Positions 1 through 11,102 of a stretch of 64,000 bases of DNA are shown piece after piece. Under the pieces are notes generated by a model. It saw only the letters and a list, made by a program, of their open reading frames with translations, did no database searches and was not told where the DNA came from. How positions within the stretch are numbered: the first letter of the stretch is position 1; every line of letters starts with the position of its first letter. The DNA is taken from positions 62,001 to 126,000 of the forward strand of contig JAXIVH010000327.1 in the NCBI GenBank assembly GCA_036785325.1, written 5' to 3'. Origin of the DNA: Urophycis tenuis (taxonomy: Eukaryota > Chordata > Actinopteri > Gadiformes > Phycidae). A program made the translations under genes and the position numbers.

Positions 1-50
1 ACATCACTGATGATGTGTCTAGGTTGCACCAGAGGGTGTATATTAAACCA
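1..50 (+). mobile_element. 3' terminus of an RLE-type LINE
   Basis: These 50 bases are the exact reverse complement of 50268-50317, the 3' end of the restriction-endonuclease-type LINE found later in the window. Here the element is in + orientation and its terminal TTAAACC joins directly to DNA that continues without it at 41604. The rest of this copy must lie left of the window. There is no poly(A) tail at the end, as in the other copy. Confidence 0.85.
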
Positions 51-351
51 ACATTGTAGATGTGTTTATAACATTCTTGTTGACATATTTATTGATATAT
101 TTTATTGACATATTTCTATTCTATTCTATTACAACATTATTGTCAATGCATACATACTATTGTTGTTTATGTATTATTAACATTGTTGTGTGTATAAATA
201 AATAACATTTCTGTTGGAATATTCATACTATTCTTGTTCCTGTTCATTCTCATTAGCTCAATATTACACCAGACGTCTGCTTTGTGGGGAAACACCTCAT
301 CAGTGTGTTTCTGTGTGTTCAGCAGCCTAATCATGTCTTGTTGTCCCTCAG
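51..351 (+). other. intron upstream of SPRY exon 1
   Basis: This AT-rich stretch is close to 41604-41864, the intron between the Ig and SPRY exons of the second copy. It ends in a pyrimidine-rich tract and a CAG acceptor just before the SPRY exon. No coding signal is seen in it. Confidence 0.7.
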
Positions 352-911
352 ATGCCTGTGAACTCACACTGGACCCAAACACAGCCCACAGAGAACTCTC
401 TCTGTCTGAGGACAACAGAAAGGTGACGCTGGTTAGAGAGCAGCAGTCGTATCCTGATCACCCAGAGAGATTTGACTCCCTGCCCCAGGTGTTGTGTAGA
501 GAGGCTCTGACTGGCCGCTGTTACTGGGAGGTAGAGAGGAAAGGACCTGTTGGTATAGGAGTGACATACAGAGGAATAACAAGGGTGAGGGGTGAGGGTG
601 AGGACAGCAGCCTTGGAGGGAACAACAAGTCCTGGAGTCTTTATTGTGATGATGTTGGTTACACTGCCTTGTATAACAATAGTAGAACAGACATACGTCT
701 CCCCCCCGCTGGCTCTAACAGAGTAGGAGTGTATCTGGACCGGCCTGCTGGCACTCTGTCCTTCTACAGAGTGTCCCCAGATGTAGGAGGGTCCTCAGAC
801 ACACTGACACACATCCACACCTTCAGGTCCACATTCACCCAGGAGGACCTCCTCCCTGGGTTTGGGTTATGGGCGTCTGTTGGTACCTCAGTGTCTCTGT
901 GTCGGTTGTAG
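352..911 (+). CDS. PRY-SPRY (B30.2) domain terminal exon, copy 1
   Basis: This is a 3'-terminal coding exon that starts in phase 1 after a TTGTCCCTCAG acceptor and ends at a TAG stop. It encodes about 185 residues covering the PRY part (LTLDPNTAHRELSLS) and the SPRY part (YWEVE, VGIGVTYRG, GVYLDRPAGTLSFY, LLPGFGLW). In fish, B30.2 domains of this type end NLR, TRIM and butyrophilin-like proteins and act in ligand recognition inside the cell or at the membrane; which class this belongs to cannot be told because upstream exons lie outside the window. Compared with the copy at 41865 it has lost two aromatic residues usual in the family (W to G in LGGNNKSW, W to L in TALYNN), which may mean relaxed constraint or diversification. 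The frame is otherwise intact. Confidence 0.85.
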
Positions 912-1021
<110 letters not shown>

Positions 1022-1149
1022 TACTGGTGATTCAAATACTGGTTGTTGGTGATGTAATGTGAACCCCCACAGATGTCTGATTTTACTGTTTTCATATGAG
1101 CTCAGAGCCCTCCTTATGGGAGCTCAGTTCCCACATAATATAAAACAAA

Positions 1150-2994
1150 CAGTACACACACATAGTATACCTACATAGTACACACAAAGTACACACACAT
1201 AGTATACCTACATAGTACACACAAAGTACACATACATAGTACACATACATAGTATACACACACAGTACACACAGTACACACACATATTTCACATACATAG
1301 TATACACACAGTACACACACATAGTACAAATACATAGTATACACACATAGTACACACAGTACACACACATAGTACACATACATAGTATATTCACACAGTA
1401 CACACACATAGTACACATACATAGTATACACTCAGTACACACAGTACACACACATAGTACACATACATAGTATATACACACAGTACACACAAATAGTACA
1501 CATACAAAGTATACACACAGTACACAAACATAGTACACATACATAGTATAAACACACAGTACACATACATAGTACACATGCATAGTATATACACACAGTA
1601 CACCCACATAGTACACATACATAGTATACACACTGTACACACATAGTACACATACATAGTATACACACATAGTATATACACACAGTACACACACATAGTA
1701 CACATAAACAGTATACACACAGTACACACACATAGTACACACACATAGTATATACACACAGTACACACACATAGTTTACACACAGTACACACAGTACACA
1801 CACATAGTACACAGACATAGTATATACACACAGTACACACACATAGTACACATACATAGTATACACACAGTACACACACATAGTACACATACATAGTATA
1901 TACACACAGTACACACAAATAGTACACATACATAGTATACACACAGTACACACACATAGTACACATACATAGTATAAACACACAGTACACACACATAGTA
2001 CACATACATAGTATATACACACAGTACACCCACATAGTACACATACATAGTATACACACTGTACACACACAGTACACATACATAGTATACACACACAGTA
2101 CACACACAGAGTACACACACATAGTACACACAGTACACACACATAGTACACATACATAGTATACACACACAGTACACACACATAGTACACATACATAGTA
2201 TACACACACAGTACACAGAGTACACACACATAGTACACACACATAGTATATACACACAGTACACACACATAGTACACATACACAGTATACACACAGTACA
2301 CACACATAGTACACATACATAGTATACACACACAGTACACACAGTACACACACATAGTACACACACATAGTATATACACACACATAGTACACATACATAG
2401 TATACACACAGTACACACAGTACACACACATAGTACACATACATAGTATATACACACAGTACACACACATAGTACACATACATAGTATACACACAGTACA
2501 CACACATAGTACACATACATAGTATACACACACAGTACACACAGTACACACACATAGCACACATACATAGTATATACACACAGTACACACACATAGTACA
2601 AATACATAGTATACACACAATACACACACATAGTAGGCATACATAGTATACACACAGTACACACAGTGCACACACATAGTTCACATACATAGTATATACA
2701 CACAGTACACACACATAGTACACATACATAGTATATACACACAGTACACAGTACATACATAGTATACACACAGTACACAAAGTACACATACATAGTATAC
2801 ACACAGTACACACACATAGTACACACATATAGTACACACACATAGTACACACACAGTACACACACAAAGTACACACACACAGTACACACACAGTACACAC
2901 ATAGCACTCATACATAGTATACACAGATAGTACACACAAAAAGTACACACACATAGTACACACAAAAAGTACACACACATATTTTACACACACA
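1150..2994. repeat. AC-rich minisatellite, first array
   Basis: The array is built from 11-13 base words such as GTACACACACATA, GTACACATACATA and GTATACACACA in variable order for about 1.8 kb. The same array type occurs at 42866-43648, 47964-49445, 50057-50267 and 53584-53855. Long open frames read from it (Cys/Val/Tyr-rich on the - strand) are artefacts of a stop-poor repeat. Here it is interrupted only at its right end, by a LINE tail. Confidence 0.95.
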
Positions 2995-3474
2995 GATAAG
3001 ATAAGATTAGATAAGATATTCCTTTATTAATCCCCCTTAGGAGAAATTCACAGTGACCAGCAGTACAGTGGGATAAAGGAGTGCACTAAAAAACAGAGTA
3101 TAAACAATAAACAATAAATAGATTTACATTATATGAGAGCTCTTAGAATCAAATAAAATGAAAACCTACTATATACATACATAGTAATCATCCTATTGAA
3201 GGTGAACTGTGCAATTGGTTGATGAGTCTGACTAAGGTGTAAATATAAATATAAATGTGCAGATGTAAATTGTGCAAAGTAAATGTGCAAATGTAGAGGA
3301 TTTCACAGGTAATGTAAGAAGACATAAATAACGCCGGTTTAGGCAACAGTCCTGAGGTGTGGGGTGTGGTGTTCCGTCCATTATCAGGAGGTTTTGGGGC
3401 TTTCAAGATGTTGGGAGCGGGTGGTTGAGGTGTGGTAGAGTCTGATGGCTGATGGGATGAAAGAGCCCCCCAAG
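2995..3474 (-). mobile_element. 5'-truncated LINE tail with (AAGAT)n end
   Basis: On the - strand this is the 3' end of the LINE family whose reverse transcriptase lies at 37546-39135. It begins at the right with the sequence after the conserved FIPSAIRLY-type C-terminus and ends at the left in repeats of GATAA. It sits within the minisatellite, since AC-rich repeat words resume at 3475. A nearly identical copy is at 53856-54335. Confidence 0.8.
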
Positions 3475-4314
3475 TACACACACACACAGTCCACACAAAT
3501 AGTATACACACACAGTACACACAAACACACACCTGCACATAATTCATATAGACACACACAGTACACACATTGTAAACACACACATCCATCCATCCATCCA
3601 TCCATACATACATACACACATGCACACACACAGAACACACAATCATACATGCATGAAAAATACACACTGTATTGTGGTTGATTTAAATACATACACTCAG
3701 CTGTACTCCAAATGCTTCATGCTTTTTGGGCCTCTGAAAAGTTTAGAATGATAAGCCATGAAAGAAATTGGCTTTGAAGATTTTCCCTAGGTTCATTATA
3801 CAGGTTGTACAAATAGTTTATATATAATGTAACATGTATTTACAATATTGATTCATTGTAAATCAAAACACGTTTATACTATAATATTTTGTATATTTTT
3901 AGACATGAACAGTTTTGTACTAAAGAGCGCTGACATCATTTTGTATTTTGATAAGCCTGAATTAAAGCAGATGTAATATGATGTTCATAATGACAAAAGA
4001 TAATGATGTTGTGAATCCCTTTGAAATGAATATTGATTCCTCATGTTCTGTTGGGAACAACATGGCAGCAGAACATGTTCAGTTATTAACCATATGTGCA
4101 CACCTGTTTAGGATTTGTAATGTCTGCTACTTCTATTATTTTAGTTCCTCTCTCTATTGTGTAAATGTTATGGACTATTTTACTGTTGCATTTGTTGATT
4201 GTTGCATAATGGTAATAAACAACTCAGTGGACCATCTGAATGTTCTGGAGTGTTCAGAAGATGATTCTTTTGGTTTTCATTATAATGCTAACACAAGCGT
4301 CTTAAGAAAAGGAC

Positions 4315-4316
<2 letters not shown>
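3475..4316. other. non-coding duplicated segment
   Basis: The first 190 bases are remnants of the AC minisatellite with a short (CATC)n run. The rest is AT-rich and matches 54549-55225 closely. A 113-codon open frame (3978-4319) is present in both copies, but the copies differ mainly by amino-acid-changing substitutions, so I do not regard it as a gene. Confidence 0.6.

Positions 4317-4357
<41 letters not shown>
4317..4357. repeat. (TAA)n microsatellite
   Basis: A simple TAA tract of about 40 bases. The equivalent tract in the right-hand duplicate is at 55226-55276 and contains one interruption. Confidence 0.95.
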
Positions 4358-4359
<2 letters not shown>

Positions 4360-4544
4360 TAGAAAATGTAATTCCACACGAGGAATTACTTGTGCATAGG
4401 AATGCCCGTGATCATTGAATTGAATTCAGTTGAGGCTGCCTGAGCTGGAAAGCAATTAGCGGAGTCAATCGTAATAATTGGAAATCTAGGCTCCCTGTTA
4501 TCTGTATGAGTTTATTTGCTCTTTGTTCATTTGACCCGTTATAT

Positions 4545-4865
4545 GGTACATAGAAGCAGTGGGGCTGCTGTGTTCATTTGACCCATCCTATGGTACATAG
4601 GAGCAGTGGGGCTGCTGTGTTCATTTGACCCATCCTATGGTACATAGGAGCAGTGGGGCTGCTGTGTTCATTTGACCCATCCTATGGTACATAGGAGCAG
4701 TGGGGCAGTGGGCCCCCAACTTGCTCCACGGGCTGCTGAACATAGCAGATGAACATCAAATGAACACAGCTGCCCACTGCTCCTATGTACCATAGGATGG
4801 GTCAAATGAACACAGCAGCCCCACTGCTCCTATGTACCATAGGATGGGTCAAATGCAGACAACCA
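4545..4865. repeat. 47-bp tandem repeat with inverted copies
   Basis: About four head-to-tail copies of a 47-base unit (containing CCATCCTATGGTACATAGG, itself partly palindromic) are followed, after a short spacer, by two copies in the opposite orientation. The unit resembles the 3' part of the adjacent tRNA-derived SINE (compare 33790-33830), so it looks like an amplified SINE tail. The matching array at 55446-55815 has five forward copies. Confidence 0.8.
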
Positions 4866-4887
4866 ATCCCCTCCACCCCCTTCCCTT

Positions 4888-5115
4888 GGGGCGAGGATGG
4901 CTCAGTGGTTAGAGCGGGTGGACAGAGCGGGTCGTCCACCAACTTTAGGGTCGGCAGTTCGATCCCCCTCCTCCAACTGTCCGCATGTTGAAGTGTCCTT
5001 GAGCAAGACACTGAACCCCAACTTGCCCCCCCGGGCTGAACATAGCAGTGACCCAATAGGATGGGTCAAATGCAGAGAACAAATTTCCCCACTGTGGGAT
5101 GAATAAAGAACTGTG
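4888..5115 (+). mobile_element. tRNA-derived SINE, family A
   Basis: The head resembles a tRNA gene, with an A-box-like TGGCTCAGTGG near 4899 and a B-box-like AGTTCGATCCC near 4956. It is followed by a non-tRNA body (GAGCAAGACACTGAACCCC) and a short AATAAAGAAC tail. Other copies are at 33620-33880, 55850-56076 and a fragment at 39552-39642. It is not a functional tRNA because the arms cannot be completed. Confidence 0.8.
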
Positions 5116-5169
5116 TTTGTTAGACATTCCCCATCTGTGTTGGCACTGGAACTCATTTCCACCATACAT

Positions 5170-5719
5170 CACAACCATCATTCACAAGTATACCATTTAA
5201 AATGAAATGACTCCTCTGAATCTGGGTAGTGTCATGGACAATAACGAGGGTTGCCAACCATCCCTTGAAAAAACAGAATCGTCCCGTATTGAGCTGAAAA
5301 GGGACGCGCTTTGTCCCGTATTACTGTGAGAGTCAAACAATAGTCAGGAAAAATGCCAATGGAAAATGAATAACAGGGCGCTTTATATGAACATTTATGG
5401 TAAAGTTGTTCCCAGGCCCTGTCCTTCCTTATTCAGTTAATTTTGTTATTTTGTATTGAAGTGAATTGCTGGATATTCATTTGTTTTCCATGTGCTCATG
5501 TCACTCAAAAAATATGCATCTAATTCCATTCAGGTTTGAGTCAAACAGTTAAAAAATTGTTTAGCCCACAAAAAAAAAAAAATTAAAAAAAAATTCACCA
5601 CGTCAGGAAGGGTGACGGCAATGGGGTCAACCGGACCTGCCAATGAGGTTTCGCTTATTTAACTGACCCTTCTATTACTTTCTATCCAAGATAACCAACC
5701 CTTCCAGTGGTCTATCCAG
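5170..5719. other. thrice-repeated non-coding segment
   Basis: No gene is seen. The stretch recurs at 11736-12332 and 56130-56679, and includes a poly(A) run near 5569. It probably belongs to a transposable element adjoining the LINE-derived coding fragment to its right, but I cannot name it. Confidence 0.5.
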
Positions 5720-6625
5720 ATGATACTTTACTGTCTGTTGATTCCTCTGTGGCCTCTGAGGCCTACAGAGTCCAGTTGTGTTCAGTTGTACTACTACTTG
5801 TGTGCTACAGTTGTTTCTGTAGTACAGACACAACGTGACGTTGGCATCAAATTCAAGATGATGCTACTGGCCTACAAAGCAGTTAATGGAACTGCCCCGA
5901 CCTACCTCCAAACATTAGTGAAACCCCACGCCCCTGCTCGAGCATTCTGCTCAACTACCTCAGCTGGTCCGCTGGTACCTCCATCACTAAAAGAAGGAAA
6001 AAGGTTGCAAGATCACTCTCTCAACTCTTCTCAAGACACTTGACACACTCTTTGACACTCTGATGACCGTGGCAGATAGGAGGATGCTGTCCAGGCTACA
6101 GACTATCTTGGACAATGCCTCTCCCCCTCTCTTTTCCACCCTGGCCCAGCAGAGGAGTACCTTTAGCAGAAGACTCCTCTCACCGAGAATCACCACAGAG
6201 CGATGCAGGAACTCATTCCTGCCCTTTGTCGTCTTATCACTACATAACTGGTCATTTCATTTCACTGCATAACTGTCATTTAGTACATAACTGGTCATCT
6301 GGTCATCTCTCTGCACAACTGGTCTTACAAAAATCCGACATGCTATACATCCTTGTGTATGCTATTACCTCGTAGTGTATGCCTGGCTGTATGTATATTT
6401 ATGTATATTATCTTTTCTTTATGTACATTTTTTTTAATATATTTTATTATATAGGTTTATATTTTTATTTTTACACAGGTTTATATTTTCTAAATAGGTT
6501 TTATATTTTACATAGGTTTCCTTTATATATTTATATTTTCTAACACTCTACTATAAGTAGAGTGTCCTCTTTTTTCTCCTGGAGTTTTGTGACGAAGGCA
6601 ATTTCCCTCAGGGATCAATAAAGTA

Positions 6626-6660
<35 letters not shown>
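5720..6660 (+). pseudogene. chimeric LINE C-terminal fragment plus 3' UTR
   Basis: Two different LINE C-termini lie head to tail. The first (YKAVNGTAPTYLQTLV, then SAGPLVPPS) is typical of the C-terminal region of L2/CR1-like reverse transcriptases. The second (LMTVADRRMLSRL, ITTERCRNSFLPF) is typical of the C-terminus of Rex-like elements. The frame is broken near 6045. A 3' UTR with AATAAAGTATG and a (TCTG)n tail ends the unit near 6660. Compare 12333-12840 and the unbroken version at 56680-57201. Confidence 0.7.
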
Positions 6661-6661
<1 letters not shown>

Positions 6662-7110
6662 ATCAAACTGTATAATTCGTCATTATCATCTCAGTAATGA
6701 CTGCATAACTGGTCATTCCTCTTACCTAATCTTACATGCTACATCTTTGTGTATGCTATTTACTTTTATAGTGTATGCCTAGATGTATGTACATTTATGT
6801 ATTTTTTTGTATATTGTTACATAGGTTTATATTATATATCTATATATTTTAACACTCTACTATACATAGAGTGTCTGTCTTTTCTTTTTTTTTTGTTAAC
6901 AAATGCAATTTCCCTCAGGGATCATTAAAGTATTTCTGTCTGTCTGTCTGTCTTCTCTGTTTTGGCACCGCAGTGGTGGAAACGAGGTCCCTACCAATGT
7001 CAGGACTGTCAGGAGTCACTCCCCATCTTCTGGAAGAGACTCAACACCCACTCGTTCAGATGCATACCCTCTATGCATACTTCATCCTTAAAAAAAAAAA
7101 AAAAAAAGAC
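6661..7110 (+). mobile_element. second LINE 3' end and an L2-like scrap
   Basis: A second, related LINE 3' UTR ends in another (CTGT)n tail near 6955. It is followed by a degenerate fragment of an L2-like C-terminus (FWHRSGGNEVPTNVRT) and an A-tract near 7090. The right-hand duplicate (57184-57640) lacks the first 3' UTR, so the left copy carries about 430 extra bases. Confidence 0.6.
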
Positions 7111-7191
7111 TTTCCAACTCTTATTGCTGCGCAGTTCTTCATCAACGCTGTAAAACACAGAACTGTGCCTTTTGCTTGCTGCAACAATCAT

Positions 7192-7464
7192 GGTGGGGCA
7201 GCCGGCCTACTGGTTAGGGCTTTGGATTTGTAACCGGAGGCTGGCCGGTTCGAACCCCGACCAGTGCGCATGGCTGAAGTGCCCTTGAGCAAGGCACCTA
7301 ACCCCCTCACTGCTCCCCGAGCGCCGCCGCTGTTGCAGGCAGCTCACTGCATCGGGTTTAAGTGTGTTCTGAGTGTTCTGAGTGTTTCACTAATTCATGA
7401 TTGGGTTAAATGCAGAAGACCAAATTTCCCTCACGGGATCAAATCAGTAATTCTTCTTCTTCAT
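7192..7464 (+). mobile_element. V-SINE-type tRNA-derived SINE
   Basis: The sequence has a tRNA-like head with GGTTCGAACCCCGACC as B box, followed by the GCAAGGCACCTAACCCC core that characterises V-SINEs of fishes. The duplicated locus at 57691 has the empty site (AACAATCATAATAAATA), giving exact insertion ends and a short TCAT duplication. It therefore inserted after the segmental duplication. Another copy of the family is at 33101-33370. Confidence 0.9.
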
Positions 7465-7917
7465 AATAAATATTTCATGTCGGTTTCAAAGACTGGTTGA
7501 CTTTTCATCGACTCTGCATGCTTTGTTTGACCACAGACGGAATTCACAACTTCAACAACAGGAACAAGGCAAATGCCAATTTACAGATGTTTCAGTTTAT
7601 CGCTTTAATACCATTTGTTGGGAAATTGAAGGTATATAATATCAACGTAATACCAAAAAAAAGCACAATGGTGAAGGTCGGCTGTTCATTTCATGCTCTG
7701 AATTGCAAGTCGCAAAGTAAAAATAAAAATGCAATGGTTTCAATGGGGAACGTTTCAAAAACATGCTCTGCTTAAAAATAAAACAAACAGCTAAAATCTC
7801 GTTATAGATCTGAATCTGGTTCGGGATCTACTAAAAAAACTAGAAATACACTAAAAACACAGACAGACAAACTCACTTTCACACTCACTCAAGTACACAA
7901 ATCCATTTAAAGAAGCA
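7465..7917. other. no gene seen
   Basis: AT-rich non-coding DNA, about 98% identical by eye to 57697-58155. A 92-codon open frame is present in both copies without any recognisable domain. I see nothing else here. Confidence 0.5.
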
Positions 7918-7944
7918 CTTTTTTTTTTTTTTTTTTTTTTTTTT
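7918..7944. repeat. poly(T) run
   Basis: About 26 T residues, which on the - strand form a poly(A) tail directly after the exon-like fragment. It is longer in the right-hand copy near 58154-58182. Confidence 0.9.
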
Positions 7945-7972
7945 AAGGCGCACATTTGCAGTTCATTGGTGT

Positions 7973-8113
7973 TCAGCTCATCCAGGTGTAATTGTAGTTG
8001 CTCATGTGCACGTGCCGCAGGGCAGTCTTCCCCAGGGTGGGGGGCTGCTGGAGCTGGTGCACACTGGCAGGATGGAGGCCAGAGGAGGAGAGCTCTCCCC
8101 CGCACTCACCCAC
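7973..8113 (-). CDS. isolated exon-like fragment with stop, copy 1
   Basis: On the - strand a long pyrimidine tract ending in CAG precedes 46 codons and a TGA. The peptide begins VGECGGELSSSGLHP and ends SNYNYTWMS. Codon choice is GC-rich, unlike the surrounding AT-rich repeats. After the stop only about 30 bases separate it from a poly(T) run (poly(A) on the - strand) at 7918-7944. Upstream on the - strand is the 3' end of a LINE at about 8205. It may be a terminal exon of a host gene or a retroposed fragment; I do not recognise the protein. Confidence 0.35.
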   Translation of the reverse strand: MGECGGELSSSGLHPASVHQLQQPPTLGKTALRHVHMSNYNYTWMS

Positions 8114-8204
8114 CTGGGGGGGGGGGGGGGGAGGGAGGGAGAAGGGAGGAGAGAGAGGGGGGGGAGGGAGATGGACAGAGACAACACGAGTTGAAGTTTT
8201 AATT

Positions 8205-9060
8205 CAGGGGATATTACATTTGCATTTACATTGAGGGGGCGTTTAGCAAGACACTTTTATCCAAAGCGAGTTACAAAAAGTACATTTGTCAGAAGAAGGT
8301 GATACATTTAATTTCCGTCAATACAGTACATCTTTAGCAGGCTTTTTCTCAGTTTTAGCTTTTGTGATGTGCCTACTTTCAAATGGCCACAACTTCTCCA
8401 AATATCATCAGATTTCCATGTGTTACACATCATTGGAAAGCTTAGAAACTACCAATTCAGAATCTGAAGAAGTCAGAATGCCCCAGGGACGACTTGCGTC
8501 CCTAGTTTCCATGACTTGACACATTTGTCAGAAGAAGGTGAAACATTTCATTGCTGCTAATACAGTAAGAAAGTCAACCAGCAACAAGTTTCAAGCATTT
8601 CAATCGCTACGTTAACCATTGCTAGTGTACAACATCTCTGACTAAGTGCTGAGTTACAAAGAGCGATCAAACTGCCAAGACGTACAACATACAAGAGCTT
8701 AGAGGTTGTTTTTTTAGTTTGTTTTTTTAAATAGAGGTAGAGGATGGATGTTATGCAGGGTTCAGGTGAACTCTGAACAAGTGGGTCTTGAGTCTCTTCC
8801 AGAAGATGGGGAGTGACTCCTGACAGTCCTGACATTGGCAGGGAGCTCGTTTCCACCACTGCGGTGCCAAAACAGAGAAGAGTTGAGATTTCGCCATCCG
8901 ACCTTTTCCCACCTTTTAGTGATGGAGGTACCAGTCCACCAGAGGTAGTTGAGCGCAGTGCTCAAGCAGGGGCGTTGTGTTTCACTAACGCTCGGAGGTA
9001 GGTAGGGGGCAGTTCCATTCACGGCTTTGTAGGCCTAGTAGCATCGTCTTGAATTTGACG
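8205..9060 (-). mobile_element. L2-like LINE 3' region
   Basis: On the - strand a degenerate L2-like C-terminus (around 9022-8830: MNGTAPYLPPS, FWHRSGGNELPANVRT) is followed by a 3' UTR ending in a motif common in fish genomes, with GCTTTGGATAAAAG and then TGTAAATGTAA-like sequence near 8210. The UTR appears again at 18541-19320 (-), 19905-20156 (+) and 58440-59300 (-). Confidence 0.65.
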
Positions 9061-9179
9061 CGAGCCACCACAGGGAGCCAGTGGAGGTCATGGAAGAGGT
9101 CATGTTGGAGAATACACAAATGCAAACTCGGCCCGGTTGGTAGCTTTCACGAGCGGATTCGAGTAAGTGTTTGTAAAGC

Positions 9180-9567
9180 ACGGGCGGCATGGTTGGTGCA
9201 GTGGTTAGCACTGTCGCCTCACAGCAAGAGGGTTCTGGGTTCAAATCCACCTGGGGACCTCTCTGTGTGGAGTTTGCATGTTCTCCCCGTGCTTGCGTGG
9301 GTTCTCTCCGGGTACTCCGGCTTCCTCCCACAGACCAAAAACATGCAGGTTGGGGGTTAGGTTAATTGGTGTCTCTAAATTGACCATAGGTGTGTAAGTG
9401 AGGGTGAATGGTTGTTTGTTGCTATATGTTAGCCCTGTGATTGGCTGGCGACCTGTCCAGGGTGTACCCCGCCTCTCGCCTGTTGTAGCTGGGATTGGCT
9501 CCAGCCCCCCCCCCCCCCCCGCGACCCTCTAGAGGAGAAGCGGTTTAGAAAATGACTGACTGATGAC
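9180..9567 (+). mobile_element. tRNA-headed SINE, family B
   Basis: The element starts GGGCGGCATGGTTGGTGCAG, has a tRNA-like B-box region near 9239, a long conserved body (CATGTTCTCCCCGTGCTTG) and ends near AAGCGGTTTAGAAAATGAC. It is flanked by a perfect 12-base target duplication TGTTTGTAAAGC (9168-9179 and 9568-9579). Other copies are at 11359-11595, 13588-13964 and 59429-59770. Confidence 0.9.
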
Positions 9568-9579
9568 TGTTTGTAAAGC

Positions 9580-10044
9580 GGTCCGGTCTGCACGCTACTG
9601 ATGTGATAAAGCCAAGAGTGTCTGGTGATCCGGACACGTTTTGGGTTGGACCAGCGGGGGAAAAGTGACGCAGTGCAGTGAGTTTGGGGTTCACTTTTAG
9701 CCCAATTAGCCGCCAAGGGGTGCTGACAGACTTGCTGTTGGGCCAAGCGTAAGCGTATGCGACCTGCCGTGTGTGCAGCAGGGCTGTAGTACTGGAGTCC
9801 GGTCTTGGACTCGAGTACCAGACGTCAAGACGTTTTTTTTTTCTATGGTCTCAGACTTGTCTCGGGACTTGATGGTATTTGGACTCGGACTTGTCTCGGT
9901 CTCTGCCACTGGTCTCGCCAAATCTGGCTTTTGGTCATCAAGCGAGTCTGGGTGTCTTTATTGTGTTTAGAAACACTGGCCACTTGATGACCAATCACAC
10001 ACTAGCTTATCTTTGCGCGCCCTGTATCTGCGTGCCCTGCTTAC
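9580..10044. other. non-coding, GACTCGAGTC-rich
   Basis: No gene is seen. The middle part (9785-9950) consists of phrases like GGTCTTGGACTCGAGTACC and is related to the 33-base minisatellite at 14545-16615 read on the other strand. It is duplicated at 59776-60251. Confidence 0.5.
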
Positions 10045-11063
10045 TAGGGATGTACAAACCTAACCAACGCAAAATTCGAATTTTCAACCCCTCTGGAAAT
10101 TTTTATTCGAATATTCGAACCCCCCCCCCCCCCCCCCCCCCAGGTTCGTTCCGTCTGGTTTGCCAGTGAATGCACATGTTCAATTTCCTGCCGCTAGATG
10201 GCAGTAGCGTTCAAGTGTTCAAGTGTTCAAGTGGACTTTATTGTCAGTTAACCATGTAACAGTACATTACACAGAGAACTGAAATTCCGTTTCTACTAAC
10301 TCCAGATGTGCAGTGTTAAGAACAACTTGACAACTAGCATTAAACTAAGTTAAACATAAGACAACACTAGACATAAAGTGCAGATATATATCTACAGAAT
10401 AGCAACCATCTACAGAATCAGAAACCAACAACGTAAAGACAACTTTTTGACTATCACAGTGTTCCGGAATATAATATTTGTGGTATGTTAGAGTGTAATA
10501 ATAATAATAATAATAATAACAATACAATAATAATAATATAATAATATACTAATATAATAATAATAATACAATAATACAATAATACAAGAGTAATGATAAT
10601 AATAAGAGGGTCATTCCATGTGAAAACAGCCAATATCAGGGTACCTCGTACATGACACCCCTCAGACTTTGCTGAAAAGCCATCAAAACATGCCCCATGC
10701 TACCAAACGAAGGAATCCCAAGTTTCAGGTCAACATCTCAAACGGCATCTCAAACGTGCAATCTAACCCCCATAACACACTTGACACACTTTTCATCTAT
10801 TTTATCGTAATAGTTCCGCACGGAACTTTTCGCCTGGCCTTTATTGTTCTCCATCTTTGTTTCGCCCTCTTCTTCTCACATGGAGCTTGTCACGTGTGTG
10901 GCAGAGAGGAAGAGCGGGGGGCGTGGCCGCAGACTCCCGTGCTGCATTTCTCCTCTCCAGTTATTAAATATCAAACAGCTGGCGGTATTAACACTAAATC
11001 AATGGCAATTTACTGTACAGTAGACCAGTAATAGCTCATATTTCGGTTGTAACATAATACGTT

Positions 11064-11102
<39 letters not shown>

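Noticed and set aside
1092..2993. Long Cys/Val/Tyr-rich open frames on the - strand (also in 42813-43782, 47794-49460 and 49980-50307)
   Set aside because: They are translations of the AC minisatellite in all frames. The array simply lacks stop codons on that strand; no start context, splice sites or domain exist.
3978..4319. 113-codon frame, also at 54887-55228
   Set aside because: The two copies differ almost only by amino-acid-changing substitutions, no domain is seen, and it ends in a TAA microsatellite. It looks like neutral DNA.
4888..4966. tRNA gene
   Set aside because: A- and B-box-like words belong to a SINE head. The sequence continues into the SINE body and cannot form the acceptor stem. 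The same holds for the other SINE copies.
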